Part shown: piece by piece, positions 46,140 through 55,601 of the stretch | Layout: the number at the start of each line of letters is the position of its first letter | How positions within the stretch are numbered: the stretch's first letter is position 1 | Assembly: GCA_945939115.1 (NCBI GenBank) | Contig: CAMEVC010000001.1 | Span: forward strand, 62,001 to 126,000 | DNA from: an uncultured Eubacterium sp. | Lineage (GTDB): Bacteria; Bacillota; Clostridia; Lachnospirales; Lachnospiraceae | Direction: 5' to 3' | Length of the DNA stretch: 64,000 nt | Position numbers and translations under genes: made by a program | Notes under the pieces: model-generated | What the model saw: the letters and a program-made list of their open reading frames with translations, nothing else | Told to the model about the DNA's origin: nothing | Databases searched by the model: none

Positions 46140-47407
46140 ATGTACTCAGTCTTATACTTAGAGTAAACTATTTTCTGACTGTTATACAGACTGTAATAGC
46201 CGGATAAAAGATAGCTTAATGCGATACATAATATCGCGAATTTCATTGTTGAAGCCCCGAACATCTCAATAGAAATAATTAAAGATGTAAGAGGGCAGTT
46301 TGTGACTCCACAGAATACGCTGACCATGCCACAAGCGGCACATAAGCCTACGGGAAGCCCGAATATTGGAGCCAGAAAGCTGCCTAAGGTTGCCCCGACA
46401 AAAAGTGTGGGAACAATTTCTCCACCTTTAAATCCACCGCCAAGAGTTACAGCAGTAAATATCATCTTGAGCAGAAAAACATACCATGCACAGCTTGTCA
46501 CAAAGCTTTCCGCGATAATATCAGCCCCGGCGCCCAGGTAGTCTGTAGTTCCCAAAATATAGCGCATCGCAATAATAAGCACTCCTGCAATGATAATTCT
46601 TGCATATGTATTGCTGATGTAATCAGTGTATAGTTTAGCAGTCTTGTGCAGGATAACACATAAAAGTATGCTTGCAATTGCAAATATTATGGACATTATT
46701 ATGAATTTGCCTGCATTAATAAAAGTAAATGGGGACACTTCGCTGACAGTGAATCTTGTGGGAGGCAGATTAAATACAGAGGACATTCCCTGTGCAATAA
46801 AAGCTGCCAGCACACATGGAACCAGTGCGGCATAATACATTACACCAACACTTATTACCTCCATAGAAAATACCGCTGCCGCAATAGGAGTACCAAATAA
46901 TGCTGAAAAGCAGGCACTCATGCCGCACATAATCATAATACGTGTGTCCTTCTCATCGAACTTAAACAGCTTGGCAAATGAATTGCCGATGGCACCACCT
47001 ACCTGTAAAGCAGCACCCTCTCTTCCGGCAGAACCGCCACATAAATGTGTCAGCAGTGTGGAAATAATAATGAGCGGGGCTACACGGCCCGGAACTTCAT
47101 CATTAGACTGGATTGCGGTAATTACAAGATTGGTACCCTGATTTCTGTCCTCATTAACCAGCTTATACATAAATACAATTATGATGCCGGCAAGTGGCAG
47201 CCCAAACAGGAGATAAGGATACTCATGGCGCAGTTCTGTCACATATTCCAGTGCTACATGAAAAACAGCTCCGACTGAGCCTATTGCACATCCGCATACA
47301 ACTGAGCATATCAGCCATTTAATAAGTGTGATTACAGCAAGTTTGATCCTCTGTATATACTCAAAAAATGTTTCTTTATCACTATTAAAAAACTCAAAAA
47401 AACCCAT
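46121..47407 (-). CDS. ClC family chloride channel or antiporter
   Basis: 428 residues with many membrane helices. Selectivity motifs are GSAGREGAALQVGG (~118-131; the standard family motif is GxxGREGP) and GGGFKGGEIVP (~315-325). The Pro after GREG is replaced by Ala, a modest deviation. Proteins of this family conduct chloride or exchange chloride or fluoride for protons. The regular CBS domains of some members are absent. It starts 3 nt after the CYTH gene and is cotranscribed with it. Confidence 0.88.
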   Translation of the reverse strand: MGFFEFFNSDKETFFEYIQRIKLAVITLIKWLICSVVCGCAIGSVGAVFHVALEYVTELRHEYPYLLFGLPLAGIIIVFMYKLVNEDRNQGTNLVITAIQSNDEVPGRVAPLIIISTLLTHLCGGSAGREGAALQVGGAIGNSFAKLFKFDEKDTRIMIMCGMSACFSALFGTPIAAAVFSMEVISVGVMYYAALVPCVLAAFIAQGMSSVFNLPPTRFTVSEVSPFTFINAGKFIIMSIIFAIASILLCVILHKTAKLYTDYISNTYARIIIAGVLIIAMRYILGTTDYLGAGADIIAESFVTSCAWYVFLLKMIFTAVTLGGGFKGGEIVPTLFVGATLGSFLAPIFGLPVGLCAACGMVSVFCGVTNCPLTSLIISIEMFGASTMKFAILCIALSYLLSGYYSLYNSQKIVYSKYKTEYINRRSH

Positions 47408-47410
47408 AAC

Positions 47411-47860
47411 CTACAATACCCTCTTACTCATATTACTGTTCTGGTAATAAGAATCACCGGTGACATCCTTTGAAAACCAAGCTGGTGGATTATAATTGTC
47501 AGCCTCTTCCACAGAAGGGAATTCCACCTCTGCAAGAACGGTTCCTAAGAATTTACCCTCAAATATATCAAGTTCAATAGTGTATCCATTACCATCCGGA
47601 ATCTCATAACGCTTTTTTGTAATTATATTGCCGTCAGCCTTGGCGATAAGATGCTCATATGATTCCCGGTTAAGGGGAAGATTGTATTCTTCCCTGACCA
47701 TCAGACCTTTTCCCTTGTATGTTAGGTAGAAGTTGTTGTTGTCTCTTCTTACCCGTACAACAGGGGCAGTATTTAAGTATCCCTGCTCAATGATACGGCA
47801 GGGATAGCTGTCAATATTATCAGGAATATGAGACACAAGATATTTTCGCTCTATTTCCAT
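47411..47860 (-). CDS. CYTH domain protein (triphosphate tunnel metalloenzyme)
   Basis: 149 residues. The N-terminus MEIERKY gives the ExExK motif, and alternating charged strands follow (RVRRDNNNFYLTYKGKG, EIPDGNGYTIELDIFEG, AEVEFPS), forming the eight-stranded tunnel of CYTH enzymes. Known bacterial members are inorganic triphosphatases or adenylate cyclases, and small clostridial ones mainly hydrolyse tripolyphosphate. No cyclase evidence is seen here. RBS GGAGG lies upstream on the minus strand. Confidence 0.88.
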   Translation of the reverse strand: MEIERKYLVSHIPDNIDSYPCRIIEQGYLNTAPVVRVRRDNNNFYLTYKGKGLMVREEYNLPLNRESYEHLIAKADGNIITKKRYEIPDGNGYTIELDIFEGKFLGTVLAEVEFPSVEEADNYNPPAWFSKDVTGDSYYQNSNMSKRVL

Positions 47861-47910
47861 ATATATCCTCCATCTGTCTGTCAGATTATATTATGTCATA
47901 TGTAAAATCA

Positions 47911-47943
47911 GAAAAAAGGCTGCCACATAAGTGACAGCCTTTA
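47911..47943 (-). terminator. Intrinsic terminator of the HU gene
   Basis: On the minus strand AAAGGCTGTCAC pairs with GTGGCAGCCTTT, followed by a T-run (A-run at 47912-47917 on the plus strand). Confidence 0.9.
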
Positions 47944-47959
47944 AAAGTCATCAAAATAA

Positions 47960-48259
47960 TTACTTCTTCTTAGACTTCTTAGCTGGAGTGTTAACAGTAT
48001 CCTTTAAAGCCTTACCAGCCTTGAACTTAGGTGCCTTAGAAGCAGGAATCTTGATAGCAGCTCCTGTCTGTGGGTTCTTACCTGTTCTTGCAGCTCTTTC
48101 AGCAACTTCAAATGTACCGAAACCAACTAACTGGATCTTCTCTCCAGCCTTTAACTGTTCTGCAACAGTGTCTGTGAAAGCCTTGAGAGCCTTCTCTGCA
48201 TCCTTCTTAGAAAGCTCAGCCTTCTCTGCGATAGCAGCAACTAATTCTGACTTATTCAT
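47960..48259 (-). CDS. hup: DNA-binding protein HU
   Basis: 99 residues. [39 protein letters not shown] and [17 protein letters not shown] are the standard HU blocks, including the Pro at the tip of the DNA-binding arms. The tail PAKKSKKK adds positive charge beyond the usual 90 residues. It compacts and bends DNA. RBS AAGGAGG and a strong promoter lie upstream, and a terminator follows. Confidence 0.97.
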   Translation of the reverse strand: MNKSELVAAIAEKAELSKKDAEKALKAFTDTVAEQLKAGEKIQLVGFGTFEVAERAARTGKNPQTGAAIKIPASKAPKFKAGKALKDTVNTPAKKSKKK

Positions 48260-48307
48260 AATAAAATCGTCCTCCTTAAAAAATTAAGTAATAATAAGTA
48301 TAAATTA

Positions 48308-48336
48308 TTTATACTCCATCATTAACAATTTGTCAA
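48308..48336 (-). promoter_or_regulatory. Promoter of the HU gene
   Basis: On the minus strand: TTGACA (48336-48331), 17-nt spacer, TATAAA (48313-48308). Confidence 0.85.
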
Positions 48337-48389
48337 TAAATAATGGCTCAAAATGGGGATTTTTGGCACTTTTTGTAAAGAAATTATAA

Positions 48390-50309
48390 CTATTCGGCTT
48401 CCATAAGCTCTTCCCAGCGCTCATAAAGAGCGTCTAATTCCTGTTTTAGATTAGTGGATTCGTTGTGCAAATCCATTAACCGTGCGGTATCGCTGCCTAT
48501 AGAAGGGTCTGAATACTCAATGTCGATAGCAGATATACGCTCTTCTATCTGGGCAATGAGTTCCTCAATTTTTTTAATCTCGTTCTTACGTTTTTTAAGA
48601 CGGTTTTGTTCTTCACGAGACTGCTGCCATGACACTTTGGATTCCTTTACGGAAGTTGTGGCGTCAGAATCAGAATCTTTGGCAGGAAATGCATTTGCTG
48701 TAAGTATATCCCTTTTTTCCATATAGTAATCATAATTACCTATATAATTAATGATGTTCTGGTTGGTAAGCTCAAGTATTCTGGTGGCAGTGGCATTGAT
48801 AAAATATCTGTCGTGGGATACATAAAGTACAGTACCTGTGTAGTTGTTTAATGCATTTTCCAGAATCTCTTTTGATACAATGTCAAGGTGGTTAGTAGGC
48901 TCATCTAGTATTAGCAGATTGGCATTGGAAAGCATGAGCTTTGCAAGAGAAACCCGTCCGCGTTCCCCTCCGCTTAAATCCCGGATATACTTGAATACAT
49001 CATCGTTAGTGAAAAGGAATGCTGCAAGAGTGTTTCTTATCTGCGTATTATTAAGGTCTGGATAAGCATCCTGAATCTCTTCAAAAAGAGTTTTGTCCGG
49101 GTCAAGAACATGATGCTCCTGGTCGTAATATCCTATAGATACTTTGGCGCCAAGATAAATACTTCCGGAATCCGGCTGGATTAATCCATTAATAAGCTTT
49201 AGTATAGTAGTCTTGCCAGTGCCATTATTTCCTATAAGGGCAACACGCTCGCCTCTTTTTATCTCGAAATTAATATTATCAAACAGGGTAGTACCATCAA
49301 AGGATTTCGTGAGACCTGTCACTGTAAGAACATCATTGCCGCTTATAACATTAGGCTCAAGTTGAATGTTCATTTTATTGTTAAGTTCAGTCGGTTTATC
49401 AATGACGTCAATTTTATCAAGCATTTTCTCACGGCTTTCTGCACGCTTGATGGATTTCTCGCGGTTAAACTGCTTCAACTTGGCAATAACCTCCTCCTGA
49501 TGCCTGATATCCCTTTGTTGGTTCAAATATTCTTTCAGCTTCATATTGCGAAGTATTGCTTTCTTGGAAGCATAATCAGTATAGTTTCCAGAAAAAACAG
49601 TGCATACACCGTTATCAATCTCTATTATCTTGCTGACAATCTTATCCAGAAAATATCTGTCGTGAGCAACAATAAGGACACTTCCGCTGTAGTTTAACAG
49701 ATAGTTCTCAAGCCAGCTAATAGACTCCATGTCAAGATGGTTGGTCGGCTCATCCAGCAGAATGATATCCGGCTTGGACAGCAGAAGTTTTCCGAGGGAA
49801 ACCCGCGTCTTCTGACCTCCTGATAAAGTGTTGACATGCAGAGAAAAATCTTCCTCAGAAAAGCCAAGACCTTTAAGTACTCCTGTGATTTCACTCCTGT
49901 ATGCATAACCGTTGTTCATCTCGAATTCATGGCATAAGTTCGTATATTTGGTCATGAGGGCTTCAAGTTCATTATCAGTTGCGGTGTTCATAGCAGACTC
50001 AATCCTGCGTAATTCACTCTCCATATCCAGAATATACTGCTTGACAGACAAAAGCTCATCATAAATGCTTCTGTCAGACTGAAGGTCCTGCTGCTGGGCA
50101 AGATATCCCATAGTCTTATCCTTTGCCAGAGTGACAATTCCGGTATCTGCGGATTCATTTCCCGTAATGATTTTAAGAAGAGTAGACTTGCCCGCGCCAT
50201 TGATACCTACAATAGCAGCCTTCTCATGGTCTTCTATATTAAAAGAACAGCTTTTTATAATCACATCTGTTCCATATGCTTTACTTACATTATTACATGA
50301 AAGAATCAT
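48390..50309 (-). CDS. ABC-F family ATPase (translation/ribosome factor)
   Basis: 639 residues with two ABC domains and no membrane segment. Domain 1 has GINGAGKST (~35-43), LSGGQKTRVSLGKLL and DEPTNHLDMES. Domain 2 has GNNGTGKTT, LSGGERGRVSLAKLML and DEPTNHLDIVS. They are joined by the charged P-site tRNA interaction linker (~240-310). The C-terminal ~80 residues are a coiled coil (RLKKRKNEIKKIEE) as in Uup/YdiF. ABC-F proteins act on the ribosome and relieve stalling or protect from antibiotics; the function here is open. RBS AAGGAGG is adjacent to the start. Confidence 0.92.
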   Translation of the reverse strand: MILSCNNVSKAYGTDVIIKSCSFNIEDHEKAAIVGINGAGKSTLLKIITGNESADTGIVTLAKDKTMGYLAQQQDLQSDRSIYDELLSVKQYILDMESELRRIESAMNTATDNELEALMTKYTNLCHEFEMNNGYAYRSEITGVLKGLGFSEEDFSLHVNTLSGGQKTRVSLGKLLLSKPDIILLDEPTNHLDMESISWLENYLLNYSGSVLIVAHDRYFLDKIVSKIIEIDNGVCTVFSGNYTDYASKKAILRNMKLKEYLNQQRDIRHQEEVIAKLKQFNREKSIKRAESREKMLDKIDVIDKPTELNNKMNIQLEPNVISGNDVLTVTGLTKSFDGTTLFDNINFEIKRGERVALIGNNGTGKTTILKLINGLIQPDSGSIYLGAKVSIGYYDQEHHVLDPDKTLFEEIQDAYPDLNNTQIRNTLAAFLFTNDDVFKYIRDLSGGERGRVSLAKLMLSNANLLILDEPTNHLDIVSKEILENALNNYTGTVLYVSHDRYFINATATRILELTNQNIINYIGNYDYYMEKRDILTANAFPAKDSDSDATTSVKESKVSWQQSREEQNRLKKRKNEIKKIEELIAQIEERISAIDIEYSDPSIGSDTARLMDLHNESTNLKQELDALYERWEELMEAE

Positions 50310-50330
50310 AAATCCTCCTTGTTATATGTT

Positions 50331-50640
50331 CAAAGGCAATAGAAGTGTTTATGTCACCGCCGTGTTGCCCCATATATTCGTTTCTGTGGTGCGTGTTGTA
50401 AAGGTTGGAGAAGTGTGAGTTGTACATATCTATTAAGCTGGCTCAGGTACTTTGGAGCCGCCGGCACTTAGCAAACCCTGAGGAGCCTCCTAAGAGGCGA
50501 CTGCAGGGTGCGCTTAGTGTCCGTTGCGAGCGACAAGTAGCGAGAGCGTGCCTGAGACAGCTTGATAGATATGTACAACGACCCTGTTTTCTACTTCCCA
50601 ACAACAGTCAGCACATGAAAAGATTATATATGTACATCCT
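50331..50640. repeat. Second giant imperfect palindrome, possible structured RNA
   Basis: The divergent region folds back on itself. Best arms are 50419-50450 and 50548-50579: 32 nt with three differences, two of which remain G.U pairs in RNA. Inside, CACTTAGC (50465-50472) faces GCTTAGTG (50512-50519), CCCTG (50476-50480) faces CAGGG (50504-50508), and the tip is GCCTC-CTAA-GAGGC (50485-50498). Outer flanks (from ~50360 and to ~50640) pair weakly. Wobble-preserving differences suggest selection at RNA level. It lies outside the helicase transcript, whose promoter is downstream, and could be the leader of the ABC-F gene. Confidence 0.75.
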
Positions 50641-50659
50641 ATAAAAAGCAATTAATACT

Positions 50660-50688
50660 TTGACTTATAGTTTGATGTAATGTAGAAT
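50660..50688 (+). promoter_or_regulatory. Promoter of the DEAD-box helicase operon
   Basis: TTGACT (50660-50665), 17-nt spacer, TAGAAT (50683-50688). Confidence 0.7.
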
Positions 50689-50717
50689 TATAAAGTTATA
50701 GAAATGGAGTATTTACA

Positions 50718-52436
50718 ATGAGATTTGATGAATTAAATATTGACAGCAGAATATTAAGAGCAGTTGAGGATATGGGGTTTGAGGAGACATCTCCGATTCA
50801 GACACAGGCTATTCCGGCAGTGTGCGAGGGAATTGATGTGATTGGACAGGCCCAGACAGGAACAGGCAAGACGGCAGCCTATTCAATTCCCATGCTGCAG
50901 AAGATTAAACCGGATATAAAGAAACCACAGGCAATCGTACTTTGTCCGACAAGAGAGCTTGCAGTTCAGGTGGCTGACGAGATAAGGCGTCTTGCAAAGT
51001 ACATGAGTGATATAAAGGTGCTTCCTGTATATGGCGGACAGGAGATTGTACGTCAGATAAAATCTCTTAAGGCCGGGGTGCAGATAATTGTCGGAACTCC
51101 GGGGCGTGTTATGGATCACATGAGAAGAAAGACAGTGAAATTCGATGAGGTATCCATGGTGATTCTTGATGAGGCAGATGAGATGCTTGATATGGGATTT
51201 CGCGAGGATATGGAGACAATTCTTACAGAAACACCGGACAGCCGACAGACAGTGCTTTTCTCAGCAACTATGCCAAAGCCTATTATGGAGATAGCAAGAA
51301 AGTTCCAGAAGGACGCAAAGCTCATCAAAGTAGTGAGAAAGGAGTTGACGGTTGAGAATATTGACCAGTACTATTATGAGGTAAGACCAAAGAATAAGAC
51401 TGAGATATTGAGCCGTCTGATAGATATATATAATCCTAAACTTTCTGTTGTATTCTGTAATACGAAGAGACAGGTGGATGAGCTTATATCAGAACTTAAG
51501 GGAAGAGGATATTTTGCTGACGGAATCCACGGAGATATGAAACAGCAACAGAGAGACAGAGTTATGGATGACTTCCGCAATGGTAAAACAGAAATCCTTA
51601 TTGCCACAGATGTGGCGGCAAGAGGAATAGATGTTGACGGTGTGGATATTGTATTTAATTATGACCTTCCACAGGATGAGGAATACTATGTCCACAGAAT
51701 AGGAAGAACAGGCAGAGCCGGAAAATCAGGACTAGCACTGTCATTTATCTCAGGAAGGGAAGTATATAAGCTTAAGGATATAGAGAGATACTGTAAGACC
51801 AAAATCCTTGCAAAGCCTGTACCATCTTTGGACGATGTCAAGAATACTAAGATGGATGGTATATTTGATAATATCAGAAAGATGATTGAATCAGATGAGC
51901 ATAGAGCCATGCTTGATATGGTTGAAGAGCATGTCAATCAGGAAGATTACACTTCAATGGATATGGCAGCAGCCCTGCTTAAGATGATTGTTGGTGACAC
52001 TCTTGAAAGAGTTGACGAGATAGAGGATTTCCATTTTGATGAGAATGAGGATACTTCGCGGATGGTAAGACTGTTTATTAATGTAGGTAAAAAGGACAGA
52101 ATTACCCCGGCTAATATTCTTGGAGCAATTGCCGGAGAGTCAGGTATGCCGGGAAGACTGGTGGGAGCCATCGATATGATGGATAACTATACATTTGTTG
52201 ATGTGCCGGCAAAGCATGCGGAGGCAGTGCTGGCTGCGATGAATGACAATGTTCTGATTAAGGGACGAAAGGTCAATGTTGAGAAGGCTAATGTATCTGG
52301 CAAACGCAAGAAGGCAAAAAGCAGCAGAGGTGCTAAAGCAGGGAAAGAAGAAGCCGGAAATTTAAAGAGACAAGGAAAAGTAAAGGACCGCAGGAAGAAA
52401 AGCGGTAAGGTAAGAAAGAATGGAGACAAATATTAA
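50718..52436 (+). CDS. DEAD-box ATP-dependent RNA helicase with DbpA-type RNA-binding domain
   Basis: 572 residues. Q motif region, AQTGTGKT (~45-52), PTRELA, TPGR, DEADEMLDMGF (~151-161), SAT and HRIGRTGRAGK (~331-341) form the complete helicase core. The C-terminal part has a DbpA/CsdA-like RNA-binding fold (~450-520, with VRLFINVGKKD) and a Lys/Arg-rich tail (~525-572). Such CsdA/CshA-type proteins help ribosome assembly and mRNA turnover, especially in the cold. RBS ATGGAG is weak. Its last 17 nt overlap the MetH activation gene. Confidence 0.93.
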   Translation: MRFDELNIDSRILRAVEDMGFEETSPIQTQAIPAVCEGIDVIGQAQTGTGKTAAYSIPMLQKIKPDIKKPQAIVLCPTRELAVQVADEIRRLAKYMSDIKVLPVYGGQEIVRQIKSLKAGVQIIVGTPGRVMDHMRRKTVKFDEVSMVILDEADEMLDMGFREDMETILTETPDSRQTVLFSATMPKPIMEIARKFQKDAKLIKVVRKELTVENIDQYYYEVRPKNKTEILSRLIDIYNPKLSVVFCNTKRQVDELISELKGRGYFADGIHGDMKQQQRDRVMDDFRNGKTEILIATDVAARGIDVDGVDIVFNYDLPQDEEYYVHRIGRTGRAGKSGLALSFISGREVYKLKDIERYCKTKILAKPVPSLDDVKNTKMDGIFDNIRKMIESDEHRAMLDMVEEHVNQEDYTSMDMAAALLKMIVGDTLERVDEIEDFHFDENEDTSRMVRLFINVGKKDRITPANILGAIAGESGMPGRLVGAIDMMDNYTFVDVPAKHAEAVLAAMNDNVLIKGRKVNVEKANVSGKRKKAKSSRGAKAGKEEAGNLKRQGKVKDRRKKSGKVRKNGDKY

Positions 52437-53103
52437 GCTTACCAGTTTGAACAGAAAAGAAGCACTAAGGTACTTAGGATACAGGAACAATGAGCCGGAT
52501 GAAAAAGTTACAGCACTTATGGATGAGTGTGAACAGCTTATAATGAAGACAGCAGTACCAAGATTCATTTACAGAATATTAGGGTTTTCGACTGGAAATG
52601 AAGGCGTTGCATTTGATAATACCAGTCTGGTGCTTCCCGGAGAATCTATTAAGAAACATTTGTACAAATGTGATGCTGCCGTATGTATGGCTGTGACTTT
52701 GTCAGAGGGAATAGACAGGCAGTTACGGGTGCTGCAGTTGTCAGATATGGCTAAGGCGGTAGTGTTTGACAGCATGGCGAGTGTGGCTGTTGAACAGGTC
52801 TGCGATAAGGTGGAAGAACTGTTAAGAGAAGAGTATCCGCAGTATTATCAGACTTTCAGGTTTGGAATAGGGTATGGAGATTTACCAATCCAGATGCAGG
52901 ATGCTTTTCTTAGGGTGGTCGATGCACCAAGAAAGATAGGACTTAATGTTAATTCATCACATATGCTCACTCCGACGAAATCCGTGACGGCTGTCGTAGG
53001 ACTTACCAGAGAGCAGGTGAGCAGGACAAACAGAGGCTGTGCTACATGCAGCATGAATAAGAACTGTGCATACAGAGGAATGGGAGGACATTGCAGTGGC
53101 TGA
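52420..53103 (+). CDS. Methionine synthase activation domain protein, stand-alone
   Basis: 227 residues resembling the C-terminal reactivation domain of MetH: FRFGIGYGDLPIQMQ near the middle, SSHMLTPTKSVTAVVGLT (~192-209) as the SAM-binding stretch, and a C-terminal CATCSMNKNCAYRG Cys motif. In E. coli MetH this domain remethylates inactive cob(II)alamin using SAM and a reductant. Here it is a separate protein, and the MetH core follows with an 8-nt overlap. The extra four-Cys tail might bind metal (inference). Confidence 0.88.
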   Translation: METNIKLTSLNRKEALRYLGYRNNEPDEKVTALMDECEQLIMKTAVPRFIYRILGFSTGNEGVAFDNTSLVLPGESIKKHLYKCDAAVCMAVTLSEGIDRQLRVLQLSDMAKAVVFDSMASVAVEQVCDKVEELLREEYPQYYQTFRFGIGYGDLPIQMQDAFLRVVDAPRKIGLNVNSSHMLTPTKSVTAVVGLTREQVSRTNRGCATCSMNKNCAYRGMGGHCSG

Positions 53104-55501
53104 CAGATTTAGAGAACTCTTAAAAAAGGATTATATTATTTTGGATGGTGCCATGGGTACTATGCTTCAGGCAGCGGGAATGAAGATGGGGGAGACTCCG
53201 GAAATGCTGAATATTACACAGCCGGAGTTATTAGTTTCCATTCATGAACAGTATTTTAATGCCGGCTCGGATGTAGTTTACACCAATACATTTGGAGGTA
53301 ACAGATATAAGCTTGAGGAGTGCGGACACAGCGTGGAGGAGCTTGTGACGGCAGCGGTAATCAATGCCAGAAAAGCCCGTGACAATGTTAAACCAGAGGG
53401 ACTCGTAGCCCTTGATATAGGACCTATAGGACAGCTTCTTGAACCAACGGGAGTGTTGAGCTTTGAGGAGGCATATGATATGTATGCGGAGGTTGTAAGG
53501 GCAGGTGCTGCTGCAGGCGCAGACCTTGTTGTATTTGAGACGATGACAGACCTTCTGGATATCAAAGCAGGTATACTGGCAGCAAAGGAGAACAGTGAAC
53601 TGCCAATAATGGCAACCATGACATTTGAACAGAATATGAGAACCTTTACAGGATGCTCAATATCAGCTATGGCACTTACTCTTACAGGGCTTGGAGCAGA
53701 TGCAATCGGTGTAAACTGTTCACTTGGACCTAAAGAACTCGAGCCGGTTGTGGAGGAACTTTCACGATGGACTAATCTTCCGGTTGTGGTAAAGCCTAAT
53801 GCGGGACTTCCTGATCCGGAAACTAACCAGTATAATGTTACACCGTCACAGTTTGCAGATTTTATGAAAGATTTGCGCAAATATGGCATAAAGGCATTTG
53901 GAGGATGTTGTGGTACTAACCCGGAATTTATCAGGGAATTGTCAGCAATGCTTAAGAGAGAGGGAAATCCTGCGGTATGTGCAAAGCATATACCTGGAGC
54001 AGTGTGCTCAGCTACCAATACGGTAGTTGTGGATGAACCGAGAATAATTGGAGAAAGAATCAATCCTACAGGAAAGAAACTGTTTAAAGAAGCCCTGTTA
54101 AGACATGACATGGATTATATCCTCACTCAGGCTTTAGAGCAGATTTCAGGAGGTGCAGATATTCTTGATGTCAATGTGGGACTTCCGGGAATCGATGAGC
54201 AGGAGATGATGATTGACACTGTGAAATCTCTTCAGGCAGTTGTGGATGTGCCTTTGCAGATAGATTCAACTATTCCTGCTGTTCTAGAGGCTGCACTTCG
54301 TGTATACAATGGAAAACCACTTGTGAATTCAGTTAACGGAGAGGAAGAGTCATTAAATAATGTTCTTCCCCTTGTGAAGAAGTATGGTGCAGGAGTAATA
54401 GGGCTTGCACTTGATAAGGATGGTATTCCTAAAAAGGCGGAGGACAGGGTTGCTATTGCCAGAAAGATTATGGACAGGGCAATGGCAATGGGAATTCCAA
54501 AAGAAGATATTTATATTGACTGCCTCACGCTTACAGCATCGGCTGAGCAGGAGGGAGTAATGGAAACTCTCAAGGCACTTCATACAGTAAAGCATGAACT
54601 TGGCTTAAAGACTGTGCTGGGTGTTTCTAACATTTCTTTCGGACTTCCTAACAGAGTACTTGTTAACCACATTTTCCTCACAATGGCACTGACAAATGGA
54701 TTAGACCTTGCAATTATTAACCCTAATATTCCGGAGATGACGGGTGCGGTAAGAGCGTATAAGCTTCTTGCCAATATAGATAAGAATTCGGTTGACTATA
54801 TTAAGGCTTATGGTGCCATGCCAAATGTAGCTAAGATTGACCCGGTAAAGAAGGAGAAGAACAAGGATGGCAGCTTTACAGGTGACGACCTGTTTTATGC
54901 TGTTGAAAAGGGACTCAAGAATGAGGGAGCCGAGATAACAGAGTCTCTTCTTAAGACAATGGATTCAATGGACATAGTCAATCAGGTGCTTATCCCTGCC
55001 CTTGATAAAATTGGAGCTGAATTTGAGAAGGGAACGCTGTTCCTTCCACAGCTTATTATGTCAGCCGGAGTTGCACAGTCAGCATTTGAGGTGATAAGAA
55101 AGCACATGGTAATGAGTGATGCCGCACCTGTAAGCAAAGGAAAGATTGTAATTGCCACAGTTAAAGGTGATGTCCATGATATTGGAAAGAATATCGTTAA
55201 AGTTCTTCTTGAGAACTATGGATATGAAGTTATTGATCTTGGAAAAGATGTTGAATATCAGGCTGTTGTGGATGCAATAAGAGAAAATGATGTTAAGTTA
55301 TGCGGTCTTTCGGCACTTATGACCACAACGCTTGTCTCAATGAAAGAGACTATTGCTCTGATAAGACAGAATAATCTTGACTGCAAGGTTATGGTTGGGG
55401 GAGCGGTTCTCACTCCTGAATATGCCAAAGAAATAGATGCGGATTATTATGCAAGGGATGCGAAGGAATCAGTTGATATAGCAAAAAGGGTTCTTGGTTA
55501 A
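53096..55501 (+). CDS. metH: Cobalamin-dependent methionine synthase core (no activation domain)
   Basis: 801 residues from a GTG at 53096, chosen for GGGAGG eight bases upstream (another GTG at 53066 has no RBS). The homocysteine-binding domain (~5-300) has LDGAMGTML and the zinc Cys pair in GGCCGTNPEF (~271). The pterin-binding domain (~315-570) has GERINPTGKK. The B12 cap and binding domains (~600-795) carry the cobalt-ligand motif DVHDIGKN (~692-699). The reactivation domain is encoded upstream. It makes methionine from homocysteine and methyl-THF. Confidence 0.93.
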   Translation: MADRFRELLKKDYIILDGAMGTMLQAAGMKMGETPEMLNITQPELLVSIHEQYFNAGSDVVYTNTFGGNRYKLEECGHSVEELVTAAVINARKARDNVKPEGLVALDIGPIGQLLEPTGVLSFEEAYDMYAEVVRAGAAAGADLVVFETMTDLLDIKAGILAAKENSELPIMATMTFEQNMRTFTGCSISAMALTLTGLGADAIGVNCSLGPKELEPVVEELSRWTNLPVVVKPNAGLPDPETNQYNVTPSQFADFMKDLRKYGIKAFGGCCGTNPEFIRELSAMLKREGNPAVCAKHIPGAVCSATNTVVVDEPRIIGERINPTGKKLFKEALLRHDMDYILTQALEQISGGADILDVNVGLPGIDEQEMMIDTVKSLQAVVDVPLQIDSTIPAVLEAALRVYNGKPLVNSVNGEEESLNNVLPLVKKYGAGVIGLALDKDGIPKKAEDRVAIARKIMDRAMAMGIPKEDIYIDCLTLTASAEQEGVMETLKALHTVKHELGLKTVLGVSNISFGLPNRVLVNHIFLTMALTNGLDLAIINPNIPEMTGAVRAYKLLANIDKNSVDYIKAYGAMPNVAKIDPVKKEKNKDGSFTGDDLFYAVEKGLKNEGAEITESLLKTMDSMDIVNQVLIPALDKIGAEFEKGTLFLPQLIMSAGVAQSAFEVIRKHMVMSDAAPVSKGKIVIATVKGDVHDIGKNIVKVLLENYGYEVIDLGKDVEYQAVVDAIRENDVKLCGLSALMTTTLVSMKETIALIRQNNLDCKVMVGGAVLTPEYAKEIDADYYARDAKESVDIAKRVLG

Positions 55502-55505
55502 AATT

Positions 55506-55534
55506 TTGACATATTAACTAAAAATGATTATACT
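55506..55534 (+). promoter_or_regulatory. Promoter of the rex operon
   Basis: TTGACA (55506-55511), 17-nt spacer, TATACT (55529-55534). Confidence 0.85.
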
Positions 55535-55601
55535 ATTTATAAGTTATTTGAATACGAGCATTGTTACAAGATAAGCATTCGTAATCCGGAGGTTTGAAGT
55601 A

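Noticed and set aside
53278-54111. 277-residue antisense ORF in metH
   Set aside because: Ser/Ala/Pro-rich antisense shadow of the metH coding frame; no RBS or recognisable domain.
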